DNA of 44,598 bases from an uncultured Candidatus Actinomarina sp. (GCA_902628045.1 CACOLU010000007.1:1-44598), one strand, 5' to 3'; positions 33,137 to 42,516 are shown, counted from the first letter of the stretch. Numbers and translations: made by a program. Notes: generated by a model from the letters alone, not told the origin.

Positions 33137-34654
33137 TTACAGAATGTATGCCACTGCTAGCAAAATGCCCGTAAGGAAGTGAATTCCAATTGTAGATACA
33201 TTTACCAGAAGAAGTTCGTAGGGAACTTTTTGACGATCAGCTTTAGGATTGTTCCACTTAATCATCCATTCATCTGCCATTTTGAATGCTTTCCAAACAA
33301 TTACTAGGGGGAGTAAGGCCATGAAAGCGTAAACTGTACCGTAATCTGTGAAAAAACTAATAGCACCAACAAATGCAACTGCAACGAATGCTTCAATCAT
33401 AAATTGTTTATATAACTTCATTGGTTTCTCGAGCTTCATCCACTCACCTTGTTCTGCAGTTCTAACAACCCAAGTGTTTTTTCCAACTGCAGCATCTGAG
33501 GGAGCATCTTGAAACTGATTGATCCAGACAATAAGCATTACAAGAATTGCTATTGGGACAGATGCAATCAATGCTTCAATCCAGTTCCATTCTGTAATTA
33601 CATTATTGTGAATTGACGATGTTAATACATAATGGGCTCCCATTACCATCACTGGACCAAATCCTAGTGCAATGGCAATTTCTCCAAAGCCTTTATAGCC
33701 AAGCCTTACAGGATCACCGGTATAACCCAGGGCTAAAAATGTTCCAATTATACCTGTCCATAAGATTGGAGTATTACCAAAAAATTCTCCACTTACCTGT
33801 TGATTTAAATGAAGCCCAATTGCAACAGTTCCAGCAATGCTGACCAATGCAGTCAAAAGAACTTGTCCGGGAGTCATTAAGCCAACTTGGATAACTCGAC
33901 TACCACCATTAAACGGACTAGCTACCTTATTTATTTCATCAGCATTTGAAGTGTGATCAAAATAATCATTCGATGCATTTGTAGCAACTTGAGCTAGCGA
34001 TGCTCCTGCAAGGACAAGCCAAAACATTCTCCATGACCAATTTGAATCCAAACCAGCGTCTTTTAAATCACTCCATGCAACGGCTGCACCAATAAAAATT
34101 GGTGCAAAAGTAGCTGTTAAGAAAGGTGCACGAATAGTTCTTAACCATAGTCCAATTCTTTTTAGACCAAGTTTAAAAGCCATTCTTACTGCGGATGTTT
34201 TATTTGCAGGAAAAGTCTTCCATTCAAATTTTTCTTCTTGATAAAAGTTAACATATTTAATAGTTGTTGGCTTAATTCTGTAATAACCAACTACATCATT
34301 TTTTATTAAAAACTCATCTTCCATGAACTCTTTGAAAGCTTCAGTTGTATTTAAGACTAATTCGTAAGCTTTTTTCTTTTCATCTTCATCTTTTATTTTG
34401 TAGCATTCGCCATCAATTTGTAGACCTTCGATTCCTTCTTGACCTTTTGGCCAAATTACAACATGTACTCTTGGGTTTAATCTGATTTGCTCAGCCTTTC
34501 TGGTGGGGTGGAAGGTAAAGAAAACTAAATCTTCACCATCCCTACTAAAAAATACGGAAGCACCAGAAGAATTACCTCCAACACTTGTAGCTATAAACAT
34601 TCGATCAGCCTGATCTAAAACATTTTCGATTTTTTTATCTAATACATCAGCCAT
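33137..34654 (-). CDS. Fusion: split-barrel flavin/F420-binding (PPOX) domain + UbiA prenyltransferase (MenA-like)
   Basis: A 505-residue two-domain protein from ATG 34654; the frame is open to 34726, but those extra residues do not resemble the family. Residues 1-140 are a pyridoxamine-phosphate-oxidase-like split barrel of the PPOX FMN/F420 class (VGGNSSGASVFFS, RKAEQIRLNPRV). Residues 165-505 are a UbiA-type membrane prenyltransferase with Asp motifs N229-D230-x2-D233 and D383-x3-D387, and with SPFNGGSRVIQVGL. The second motif region (NQFQDAPSDAAVGKNT) resembles MenA, so attachment of a prenyl chain to a naphthoquinone precursor is likely. The role of the fused barrel is unknown. It diverges from the ABC exporter genes. 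Confidence 0.86.
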   Translation of the reverse strand: MADVLDKKIENVLDQADRMFIATSVGGNSSGASVFFSRDGEDLVFFTFHPTRKAEQIRLNPRVHVVIWPKGQEGIEGLQIDGECYKIKDEDEKKKAYELVLNTTEAFKEFMEDEFLIKNDVVGYYRIKPTTIKYVNFYQEEKFEWKTFPANKTSAVRMAFKLGLKRIGLWLRTIRAPFLTATFAPIFIGAAVAWSDLKDAGLDSNWSWRMFWLVLAGASLAQVATNASNDYFDHTSNADEINKVASPFNGGSRVIQVGLMTPGQVLLTALVSIAGTVAIGLHLNQQVSGEFFGNTPILWTGIIGTFLALGYTGDPVRLGYKGFGEIAIALGFGPVMVMGAHYVLTSSIHNNVITEWNWIEALIASVPIAILVMLIVWINQFQDAPSDAAVGKNTWVVRTAEQGEWMKLEKPMKLYKQFMIEAFVAVAFVGAISFFTDYGTVYAFMALLPLVIVWKAFKMADEWMIKWNNPKADRQKVPYELLLVNVSTIGIHFLTGILLAVAYIL

Positions 34655-34693
34655 AGGAATTACGATAATATGCTTGTGAAATAATGCACAAAG

Positions 34694-34729
34694 TAATTGG
34701 TCCATTATTTTAAAATTTTTAACCAATTA
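34694..34729. promoter_or_regulatory. Inverted repeat in the prenyltransferase / ABC exporter divergent region
   Basis: TAATTGGT (34694-34701) and ACCAATTA (34722-34729) are perfect 8-base arms separated by 20 A+T-rich bases, in the 87-base gap between divergent starts. It is placed for regulation of either gene; no known operator matches. Confidence 0.4.
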
Positions 34730-34741
34730 TTATGGTTAAGC

Positions 34742-36499
34742 ATGTTTAAAGTCTTTAAAACACCAGAATTTAAAAAAGCTATAGCCTTTTTTGTTGAAGG
34801 TATAAAAGAAAATAAAAAAAGCTTTTATATATCTAATACTTCAGCACTTCTCTGGTGCTTTTTAGTAATTGTTCAGCCATATCTAATAAAAAGAATTATA
34901 GATGATGGAATCGTTGCAGATAATCAAAGAGCAATTATTGTATTTATTTCTTTCATGGTAATTGCTGGATATATAAGAGCAGTGTCGATTGGTACTAGAA
35001 GATACTTTAGTATGGATGTTTCTTTTAATGTGGAAGCAGGAATTAGAAACAGAATATTTACACATATGCAAAAACTTGCATTTAATTATCATGATCAAGT
35101 TCCTACCGGTGAACTCATGGCTAGAGCGTCAAGCGATGCATCACAAGTTAGGTTAGCTTTTGCGATAGCTCCACTTGCATCTGCAAATATATTCTTACTT
35201 TTTATTTTAAGTGGGACTTTAATAAGCATAAGCCTTCCGCTAGGTGGAATTGTTATCTTATCAATTCCTGCCGTTTTATTATTAGCATCTAATTTTTCTT
35301 CAAAAGCTTTGGGGGTTTCTTTAAAAGTAAAAGAAGCAGAAGCAAACATGACTACAGAAGTTGAAGAGCAGTTAGGTGGAATCAGGGTAGTAAAAGCATT
35401 TGGAAATGAAGATTATGCATCTAATAGGGTTGAAAATGCTGTTCAAAATATTTATGATACTTCACTTGGTTATCTCAAATTAAGAACTAGATTTGTACCT
35501 CTATTCGAGCTTATACCAATGGTTATTACACTTGCAGTTTTGCTTCTTGGAGGTTTTTTGACAATAAATGAGTATTTGTCCTTAGGAGAATTTATTGCTT
35601 TTACACAGTATGTCTTTTTATTAATTTGGCCTTTAAGAATAACAGCATGGTTTTTATCTGAAATACCTGCAAGCGTAGCGGCAGGCAATAGAATTCTTGA
35701 ATTACTTGATGAAACACCTGCTATTACTGACGATGAATCTCCAAATGAATTACCCAAAGATGGCGATGGTTCCTTAAAGTTTTCAAATGTAAATTTTAAG
35801 TATGGAAGCGAAAAAATATTTAATGATTTAACTTTTGAAATTGATGGAAAAAAGACAGTAGCAATAGTCGGCTCTACTGGTTCAGGAAAGTCAACGTTGG
35901 CTTATCTTTTACCAAGGTTATATGAAATAGAGTCTGGCTCAATAGAGATTGATGGAGTAAATATTAAGAATTTAAGATTAAGTGACTTAAGAAGCAATGT
36001 AAGTCTTGCATTTGAAGAAAGCTTTTTATTTTCGAATACAGCTAGGGAAAATATTTCACTTGGGTTGGAGGATGCATCCAAAGAAGAGATTAAGGATGCA
36101 GCACATATAGCTAGAGCTCATGATTTTATTTCGCAACTTCCAGAATCATATGAAACTAAAGTCGGTGAAAGAGGTTATGGTTTATCAGGAGGACAAAGAC
36201 AAAGGATTGCTCTAGCAAGAGCTATTTTGAGAAAACCTCGCGTTTTAATTCTTGATGATGCATTATCAGCAGTAGATGCGAGTACTGAAGAAGAGATAAG
36301 AAGTGAATTAAATCAGGTAATGTCAAATATGACAACTTTAATAATTACAAATAGAGTTCCTACTATAGAACTTTGTGATGAAGTAGTGTTTTTAGAAAAC
36401 GGTAAAGTTAAAGCCCAAGGCAAGCATCAGAACCTAATGGATACAGTAGATTCTTACAAGTCGTTATTTTTAGAAAATCAAACATCAGAAATACAATGA
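34742..36499 (+). CDS. ABC exporter half-transporter, degenerate ATP site subunit
   Basis: Type IV ABC exporter subunit of 585 residues: six transmembrane helices (about 30-310) then a nucleotide-binding domain. Walker A GSTGSGKST (377-385) and signature LSGGQ (481-485) are intact. The Q-loop Gln is Glu425, Walker B ends D505-D506 (Asp in place of the catalytic Glu), and the H-loop His is Asn537. This subunit therefore supplies a non-hydrolysing Walker site, as in heterodimeric exporters such as TM287/288 or BmrCD. ATG 34742 is chosen because it begins a typical N-terminus; there is no good ribosome site. It overlaps its partner by 4 bases. The substrate is unknown. Confidence 0.92.
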   Translation: MFKVFKTPEFKKAIAFFVEGIKENKKSFYISNTSALLWCFLVIVQPYLIKRIIDDGIVADNQRAIIVFISFMVIAGYIRAVSIGTRRYFSMDVSFNVEAGIRNRIFTHMQKLAFNYHDQVPTGELMARASSDASQVRLAFAIAPLASANIFLLFILSGTLISISLPLGGIVILSIPAVLLLASNFSSKALGVSLKVKEAEANMTTEVEEQLGGIRVVKAFGNEDYASNRVENAVQNIYDTSLGYLKLRTRFVPLFELIPMVITLAVLLLGGFLTINEYLSLGEFIAFTQYVFLLIWPLRITAWFLSEIPASVAAGNRILELLDETPAITDDESPNELPKDGDGSLKFSNVNFKYGSEKIFNDLTFEIDGKKTVAIVGSTGSGKSTLAYLLPRLYEIESGSIEIDGVNIKNLRLSDLRSNVSLAFEESFLFSNTARENISLGLEDASKEEIKDAAHIARAHDFISQLPESYETKVGERGYGLSGGQRQRIALARAILRKPRVLILDDALSAVDASTEEEIRSELNQVMSNMTTLIITNRVPTIELCDEVVFLENGKVKAQGKHQNLMDTVDSYKSLFLENQTSEIQ

Positions 36500-38220
36500 T
36501 GAAAGACAACACCTTTTTAAGGTCTTTTAAATTAGTTCCAGAGGTACATAAATCTTTTTACTTTGCTTCTCTGATAGCTTTTATTGGCACAGGAGTAAGA
36601 ATGATTGGCCCACAGTTAATTTCAAGAGGTATAGATAACGGGGTTATGAAATTTGATTATCAGTATTTGTTAGTCCAATGTTTCTATTATTTTATTACAC
36701 TTATCGTACTTTATTTTGTTACGAGTAAAGCATTATTGTCAATTGGTTTAGTCGGCGAATCTTACGTTAAAAGAATAAGAGAAAAACTTTTTAAACACAT
36801 GTCATCTTTAGATATTAATTATTTTGAAAAAAACAAAACAGGTGTGTTAGTTGCAAGAATGACCTCCGACATGCAAAGTTTGAATGAGTTTGCTAGAGAA
36901 GGAGCAAGTAGTATTTTGACATCCTTACTCACTATATTTGGAGCTACAATTGCTGTCTTCTTAGTTGATGTGCAGCTGTCATTACTTTCATTCCTGATTC
37001 TTCCATTGCTAGGAATTGCTACAAAAATATTCAGAAACCATGCAGATAGAACATATTGGTCTGTTCGAGAATGGATTGGACAGGTATTATCATCTCTCCA
37101 GGAAGGAATATCTGGAGTAAGAATTATTCAAGCATACTCAGATGAAACTAAGCAATTTAAGCGGTTTAAGGAAGTTAATAACGAACACCTAAAAGCAAAT
37201 ATGCAGTCTGCTAAAAATATTGCTATATATTTTCCTTTTTTAGAGATAACAAGGGTTACATCTATCGCTGTTGTTATTTGGTTTGGAGCCTTAAGGATAA
37301 AGAATGGCACTTTGTCAGTCGGAGAGTTAGTAGCGCTTTTATTTTATCTAAACTATTTTTTTGATCCACTTATACAACTTTCTTTTAATTATGATTTATT
37401 GAGGTCCGCAGGTTCATCAATGAAAAAAGTGTTTTCAATCCTAGACGAAGAACCAATTTTAAGTAACACTGGAACTTTATCTCCTGAAGAAGATACTGAT
37501 AAAATAATTGAGTTTGATAATGTAAATTTTTCTTACGGTAGAGAAACTGTTTTGCATGACGTATCTTTCTCAATTGATAAGGGAGAAAAAATAGCTATTG
37601 TTGGTGAAACAGGGGCAGGAAAAAGTACTATTGCAAAATTAATATTAAGGTTTTATCTTCCTTCAAAAGGCGATGTAAAATTTTATGGGGAATCGTCACA
37701 AGATATATCACAAAAATGGGCACGTAAAAATATTGCATATGTTCCTCAAGAAAGCTTTTTATTTAGGGGTTCAATTAAAGAAAATTTAGTTTACTCTAGC
37801 CCTAATAAAATAGATTTAGAAAGTGAGCTTCGTAGTATTGGACTTATTGATTGGTTCGATAGATATGAAAACGGTTTCAACCAGGATGTAGGCGAGAGAG
37901 GAGCTAATGTTTCAGCTGGTGAGAGACAGTTTATAGCTTTGCTAAGGGCTGTACTTGCAAAAAGACAAATAATTGTTTTTGATGAGGCAACTGCAAATCT
38001 AGATATTGAATCAGAAAGTTCCATTTTAGAAGCAACAGATACCTTGCTCGCTTATCAAACTTCAGTTGTAATTGCTCACAGACTGGAAACTATATTAAAT
38101 GCAGAAAAAATACTGGTAATGAGTGAAGGAAAATTGGTTGGTTTTGACAATCATAAAACCTTACTTGAGAATAACAAAATATATCAACAACTATTTTCTG
38201 CCTGGAATTTAGTCAATTAA
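36496..38220 (+). CDS. ABC exporter half-transporter, catalytic subunit
   Basis: Partner of the preceding subunit, 574 residues with six helices and a nucleotide-binding domain. Walker A GETGAGKST (370-378), the Q-loop YVPQES, Walker B FDE (catalytic Glu497) and H-loop His528 are all canonical. The signature is VSAGE (472-476) instead of LSGGQ. In the dimer this altered signature would face the degenerate Walker site of the first subunit, leaving one active and one degenerate ATP site. The pair resembles the mycobacterial Rv1272c/Rv1273c type. ATG 36496 or 36499 may serve as start. It converges with the methyltransferase gene, overlapping by 8 bases. Confidence 0.92.
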   Translation: MMKDNTFLRSFKLVPEVHKSFYFASLIAFIGTGVRMIGPQLISRGIDNGVMKFDYQYLLVQCFYYFITLIVLYFVTSKALLSIGLVGESYVKRIREKLFKHMSSLDINYFEKNKTGVLVARMTSDMQSLNEFAREGASSILTSLLTIFGATIAVFLVDVQLSLLSFLILPLLGIATKIFRNHADRTYWSVREWIGQVLSSLQEGISGVRIIQAYSDETKQFKRFKEVNNEHLKANMQSAKNIAIYFPFLEITRVTSIAVVIWFGALRIKNGTLSVGELVALLFYLNYFFDPLIQLSFNYDLLRSAGSSMKKVFSILDEEPILSNTGTLSPEEDTDKIIEFDNVNFSYGRETVLHDVSFSIDKGEKIAIVGETGAGKSTIAKLILRFYLPSKGDVKFYGESSQDISQKWARKNIAYVPQESFLFRGSIKENLVYSSPNKIDLESELRSIGLIDWFDRYENGFNQDVGERGANVSAGERQFIALLRAVLAKRQIIVFDEATANLDIESESSILEATDTLLAYQTSVVIAHRLETILNAEKILVMSEGKLVGFDNHKTLLENNKIYQQLFSAWNLVN

Positions 38221-39052
38221 CCTCATTTTCTAGTCTATTATTTGCAACTTTTATATATTCTTTTTCAATTTCATAACCAACATAATTACGGTTTAATTTT
38301 TTTGCAGCAATAGCAGTAGTGCCACTGCCAATAAAGGGGTCAAGAACTAGATCATTTTTATATGTATAAAGGTTTATAAATTTATACGGAAGCTCTACGG
38401 GAAATGGGGCGGGGTGTCCAATTTTTTTGGCTCTTGCTGCATTAATATTCCATACAGAAAGTGTGGATTCCATAAATTCTTCTTTTTCTAAAGAAGACTC
38501 TCCTTTTGAAGGTTTTTTAAAAGTATCCTTAGAGAAAACCAAGCAGTATTCATGAATATCTCTTATTACTGGATTAGATGCAGAAAGCCAACTTCCCCAG
38601 GCAAAATTAGCATTGGCTCCTTTTGACTTTTGCCATATTATTTCTCCACGCATAATGAAACCTAAATCAATTAATAATTCCGTAAAATATTTAGAGAATG
38701 GTATATATGGCTTTCTTCCTAAATTGGCAACATTCACAACAATTCTTCCACCAGATTGTGTAACTCTGTAAGTTTCTGTAAAGACTTTTTCCATCATCAA
38801 CCAATACTGTTCATCAGTTAAATCTAGGTCGCTATCTTTTCCTATATTGTATGGAGGTGACGTAACAGTAAGACTGACAGAATTATTTTTTAGCTCCTCC
38901 ATATTTTCAGAACTTTTGTGAAATATTGTGTCCTTTATATCTGAATTATTATTTGCATTTAAAACTTCAACCAGCTCTTTTTTATCCTGAAACGTTGAGA
39001 CAAATGCCTTTCGAGATCCAGATCCAGATTTAAAAAAAGACTTTTTCTTCAT
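38213..39052 (-). CDS. Site-specific DNA methyltransferase (beta-class N4-cytosine or N6-adenine type)
   Basis: Methylates an exocyclic amino group in DNA. The 279 residues have catalytic motif IV TSPPY (64-68) before the SAM-binding motif I DPFIGSGTT (238-246), the order of beta-class enzymes. The Ser before PPY is more usual for N4-cytosine enzymes, but TSPPY also occurs in adenine enzymes, so the base is open. No restriction endonuclease or specificity gene is adjacent, so it looks like an orphan regulator or epigenetic enzyme. The N-terminal 25 residues are basic and Ser-rich and may bind DNA. The recognition site cannot be predicted. Confidence 0.9.
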   Translation of the reverse strand: MKKKSFFKSGSGSRKAFVSTFQDKKELVEVLNANNNSDIKDTIFHKSSENMEELKNNSVSLTVTSPPYNIGKDSDLDLTDEQYWLMMEKVFTETYRVTQSGGRIVVNVANLGRKPYIPFSKYFTELLIDLGFIMRGEIIWQKSKGANANFAWGSWLSASNPVIRDIHEYCLVFSKDTFKKPSKGESSLEKEEFMESTLSVWNINAARAKKIGHPAPFPVELPYKFINLYTYKNDLVLDPFIGSGTTAIAAKKLNRNYVGYEIEKEYIKVANNRLENEVN

Positions 39053-39098
39053 AAAAGAATTTTACAGCTTTTAGATATAGTATTCTAAAATCTAAATT

Positions 39099-39533
39099 TT
39101 AGGATAGGTCTATAAATTTCTCTTCAGTATCATTAATTTCTTCAAGACGAAGGATGGTATCTTCGTAATTTGTGTCTGATTTACAAAGTATGTATATTAA
39201 ATTTTCAATATTTGTAATTTCATTTGTCTCATTTATAGAAGATATCCATAGAATTCTTTTTAATGAAGATTGCTTAATTGACTTAATAAACACATCTCTC
39301 AATGATTTATCAGATCCCTCATAAAATATTCCACAAAAAGCACCTTCAGAGGCTGTATAAATATGTGAATCATCATAAATATCACCAATTGCTTTTTTAC
39401 CTGGTAATTTTTCTATATAATCTTTTTCTTTTTTATCTGAAACAAATACTCTCAAGTCTTGATTTTGTTGCTTTAATTGGGCTAATAAGTTGATATGTTC
39501 TTCTGTATTTGGATTAATAAATATAGCTGGCAT
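39099..39533 (-). CDS. Hypothetical protein, possibly Rossmann/NmrA-like fragment
   Basis: Not confidently recognised. The 144 residues begin with a beta strand and helix (AIFINPNTEEHINLLAQLKQ), then a second strand (LRVFVSDKKE) and IGDIYDDSHI. The order strand-helix-strand followed by a GDIYD-like turn recalls atypical SDR/NmrA proteins. The first-strand glycine motif is absent and the protein is half the usual length, so cofactor binding is doubtful. It ends with an acidic tail. It lies upstream of the methyltransferase on the same strand (46-base gap) and diverges from sufB across 81 bases. It may be a diverged remnant. Confidence 0.6.
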   Translation of the reverse strand: MPAIFINPNTEEHINLLAQLKQQNQDLRVFVSDKKEKDYIEKLPGKKAIGDIYDDSHIYTASEGAFCGIFYEGSDKSLRDVFIKSIKQSSLKRILWISSINETNEITNIENLIYILCKSDTNYEDTILRLEEINDTEEKFIDLS

Positions 39534-39614
39534 ATAGAAAGAATAACTAATAATAAAAAATAAATTAAATCAATACTTTTTATGATTGAACCAGCACATT
39601 ATTAATATAAAAGC

Positions 39615-41024
39615 ATGGCAAATGTAGATATTGATATAGGTAAGTACTCTTTAGGGTGGTCTGACCCTGAAAAAAACGTATTTAAACCAGAAAAAGGTTT
39701 AAATGAAGACATAATTCGAAAAATGTCTGAAATTAAAGAAGAGCCTGAATGGATGCTTGATTTTAGACTTAAAGCTTATAAAAGATTCCTTGATAAGCCA
39801 ATGCCAGAATGGGTTGCGAAGGATAAATTAAGTCAATTAGATTTTGATGATATTTATTACTACATAAAACCTACTAAAGATCAAACTGATTCATGGGATG
39901 AAGTACCAGAAGAAATAAAACAAACTTATGAAAAACTAGGCATACCCGAGGCCGAAAGAACCTATCTTGCTGGAGTTACGGCACAATATGAGAGTGAAGT
40001 TGTTTATCACAAAAATAGAGAAGACTTAGAAAAATTAGGCGTACTGTTTTGTGACATGGATACAGCAGTTAGAGAATATCCAGAATTAGTTAAAGAATAT
40101 TTTGGGTCGGTTATTCCTCCAGGGGACAATAAATTTGCTGCATTAAACTCAGCTGTTTGGTCAGGTGGATCGTTTATTTATGTTCCAAAAGGTGTGCATG
40201 TCGAAGATCCTTTGCAGGCATATTTTAGAATTAATGCAGAAAATATGGGTCAATTTGAGAGAACTTTAATTCTTGTAGATGAAGGAGCTTCTGTACATTA
40301 TATTGAAGGTTGTTCAGCACCTGTTTATACAACTGATGCTTTACATTCCGCAGTTGTAGAGATAGTTGTTAAAGCATCTGGAACTTGTAGATACACAACA
40401 ATTCAAAACTGGTCTAATGATGTTTATAACTTGGTAACAAAAAGAGCACAGGCTTATGGAAATGCAACAATGGAATGGATTGATGCAAATCTTGGTTCAG
40501 GTTTAACAGTTAAATATCCTTCCGTTTATTTAATGGAACCGGGTGCTCATGGCGAAGTTTTATCTGTAGCTTTTGCAAATTCAGGGCAACATCAAGATAC
40601 AGGAGCAAAAATGGTTCATCTTGCTTCTGATACAACTTCTTTGATAACATCAAAATCAGTTTCCAAAGGTGGTGGAAGAGGTGCATACAGAGGATTAGTC
40701 AGAGTTGAAGATGGTTCAGAAACAGCAAAAAGTTTTGTAAGATGTGACGCTTTGATACTTGATGATGAATCAAGATCAGATACTTATCCTTATATGGAGA
40801 TTGAAGAAGCATCAGCAGTTATAGGCCACGAGGCAACAGTTTCAAAAGTAGGAGAAGATCAACTATTCTATCTTATGAGCAGAGGTCTTTCTGAATCTGA
40901 AGCAACTTCTATGATAGTTGCAGGATTTGTTGAGGAATTTACTAAAACGTTACCGATGGAGTATGCCATGGAATTTAATCAACTGATTGAATTAAACATG
41001 ATTGAAGCTGGCGCCGTTGGTTAA
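39615..41024 (+). CDS. sufB: Fe-S cluster assembly scaffold SufB
   Basis: Scaffold subunit of the SufBC2D complex that assembles iron-sulfur clusters. The 469 residues show the SufB core beta-helix and its C-terminal signature. They include [11 protein letters not shown], the [17 protein letters not shown] region, [21 protein letters not shown] and RCDALILDD with the conserved Cys used in cluster build-up. The length is standard and there is no intein, unlike the sufB of several mycobacteria. It is the first gene of a sufB-sufD-Rieske-sufC operon. No sufR regulator precedes it, and the 81-base upstream region shows no clear operator. Confidence 0.97.
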   Translation: MANVDIDIGKYSLGWSDPEKNVFKPEKGLNEDIIRKMSEIKEEPEWMLDFRLKAYKRFLDKPMPEWVAKDKLSQLDFDDIYYYIKPTKDQTDSWDEVPEEIKQTYEKLGIPEAERTYLAGVTAQYESEVVYHKNREDLEKLGVLFCDMDTAVREYPELVKEYFGSVIPPGDNKFAALNSAVWSGGSFIYVPKGVHVEDPLQAYFRINAENMGQFERTLILVDEGASVHYIEGCSAPVYTTDALHSAVVEIVVKASGTCRYTTIQNWSNDVYNLVTKRAQAYGNATMEWIDANLGSGLTVKYPSVYLMEPGAHGEVLSVAFANSGQHQDTGAKMVHLASDTTSLITSKSVSKGGGRGAYRGLVRVEDGSETAKSFVRCDALILDDESRSDTYPYMEIEEASAVIGHEATVSKVGEDQLFYLMSRGLSESEATSMIVAGFVEEFTKTLPMEYAMEFNQLIELNMIEAGAVG

Positions 41025-41039
41025 TGAATAGGTAAAAAA

Positions 41040-42197
41040 TTGAATAATAAGCTATTTGAAAAAAATTTGAAATCACTTTCATCTAAAGATTTCAACAATA
41101 TTTCTACTAAAGACGAAGACTGGAAATATCTTGGAAAAAAGATATTTGAACTTAATGATATTGAAGTTGGAAAGTCTAGTGATATACAGGCGTCTAAAAA
41201 ATTTGATATTGACTCAAATTGTTTTAATTATGAATTAAATTCAAAGCATAAACATCTTGAAGTTGCTGATATTAGCTCAATTAAAGAACCTCTTATTAAG
41301 GAATCAATTAAAAGACCTTTTGACAAATTTAATATTGAACAATTTGAAAAAGTAACGGGTGGTTTTCAATTAAATATAACTGATGACAGTGAGCAATATT
41401 TTTCAATAAATTTTCAATCTAATGATAATGCAATTCCCTACATTGGAATAAAAGTTGATAAAAACAAATCTGGAAAACTATTTTTAAACTTTGACGAATT
41501 AGTCAATGGAAATATTTACCCAATTATTGAAATTTTATTAAATGAAAACTCAAATTTAGAAATAATACTTTCTGTAACTTCTCAAAAAAATGTCAATATC
41601 GTAAATTCTTTATATGCTCAGCTAGAAAAAGACTCAAATTTAACTATTCATAACATAAGTACAGGAGCAGAATTATCTCGTTCAAGAATGGATATAGATC
41701 TTTTAGGTAATGGTTCAGAATTTAGTTTAGATGGAATTTATTTTGGCGAAGAAAAGCAGATTCACGATAATAGAGTATTTGTAAATCACCTGGGCAAAAA
41801 TACATCATCAAATATGATTACAAAAGGTGTATTAGGTGATGAAAGTAGTTCAATATTTACTGGAACAATACACATAGCTGAGGGAGCAGAAAAAACAGAA
41901 TCTCATCAAGAAAACAGAAATATACTACTAAGCGAAGAAGCTACTGCTCAATCTGTGCCTAATCTAGAAATATTGTGTGATGATGTAATCTGCAGTCATG
42001 GTTCCTCAGTAGGCCCAATTGAAGAAAGTGTTTATCACTATGTTATGGCTAGAGGTATTGAAAAAGTTGACGCTGATAAATTACTTATCAAAGGATTTTT
42101 TAATGAAGTAATAAATGATTCTAAGTGGGAAATTATTCATGACAAAGTTTCAAATATTATTGAAGAAAAATACATGAATATAATCGAAAGTAACTAA
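41040..42197 (+). CDS. sufD: Fe-S cluster assembly protein SufD
   Basis: Pairs with SufB and SufC. The 385 residues have a variable N-terminal half, rich in Lys, Asn and Asp. The conserved SufD C-terminal half follows, with DNRVFVNHLGKNTSSNM, a SHQENRNILLSEEATAQSVPNLEI segment and CSHGSSVGPIEE containing the conserved Cys-His. The start is TTG 41040, 15 bases after sufB, with only AGG as a weak ribosome site; no in-frame ATG exists before the core domain. The Rieske gene begins one base after its stop. Confidence 0.93.
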   Translation: MNNKLFEKNLKSLSSKDFNNISTKDEDWKYLGKKIFELNDIEVGKSSDIQASKKFDIDSNCFNYELNSKHKHLEVADISSIKEPLIKESIKRPFDKFNIEQFEKVTGGFQLNITDDSEQYFSINFQSNDNAIPYIGIKVDKNKSGKLFLNFDELVNGNIYPIIEILLNENSNLEIILSVTSQKNVNIVNSLYAQLEKDSNLTIHNISTGAELSRSRMDIDLLGNGSEFSLDGIYFGEEKQIHDNRVFVNHLGKNTSSNMITKGVLGDESSSIFTGTIHIAEGAEKTESHQENRNILLSEEATAQSVPNLEILCDDVICSHGSSVGPIEESVYHYVMARGIEKVDADKLLIKGFFNEVINDSKWEIIHDKVSNIIEEKYMNIIESN

Positions 42198-42198
42198 A

Positions 42199-42516
42199 TT
42201 GGAAAAAGTAAAAACAATAAAAAGTGAAGATATTGCTGAAAACTCATCAGCTTTATTTGAAATTAATACTCATCAGATTGCTTTATTTAATTATGAAGGG
42301 CAATTTTATGCCATTGATGATATGTGTTCTCATGCTGAAGCTAGCTTATCTGAAGGGGAAGTATATGATTGCAGAGTTGAATGCCCTCTTCATGGTGCTG
42401 AGTTTGATTTAAAAACTGGTGAAGCTGTAACATTTCCAGCTACAAAGAGCGTTAATACCTATAAAACTGAAATAATTGATGGTTATATTTATGTAGAAAT
42501 GGGTACTAATGCTTAA
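42199..42516 (+). CDS. Rieske [2Fe-2S] ferredoxin in SUF operon
   Basis: Small electron carrier of 105 residues. The Rieske cluster ligands are C43-S-H45 in MCSHAEASL and C62-P-L-H65 in CPLHGAEFD, on the usual dioxygenase-ferredoxin/NirD-like fold. A gene of this kind between sufD and sufC is common in Actinobacteria, and it probably supplies electrons for cluster assembly or repair; the partner is unknown. Translation starts at TTG 42199; the stop overlaps sufC by 8 bases. An extra Cys58 lies between the two ligand pairs. Confidence 0.92.
   Translation: MEKVKTIKSEDIAENSSALFEINTHQIALFNYEGQFYAIDDMCSHAEASLSEGEVYDCRVECPLHGAEFDLKTGEAVTFPATKSVNTYKTEIIDGYIYVEMGTNA

Noticed and set aside
34655-34726. 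Longer N-terminus for the PPOX-UbiA fusion
   Set aside because: The 24 added residues do not resemble the split-barrel start and run into the divergent promoter region.
39534-39614. Search for a SufR or other operator before sufB
   Set aside because: Only A+T-rich sequence and an isolated TTGAAC; no palindrome or correctly spaced -10 could be supported.
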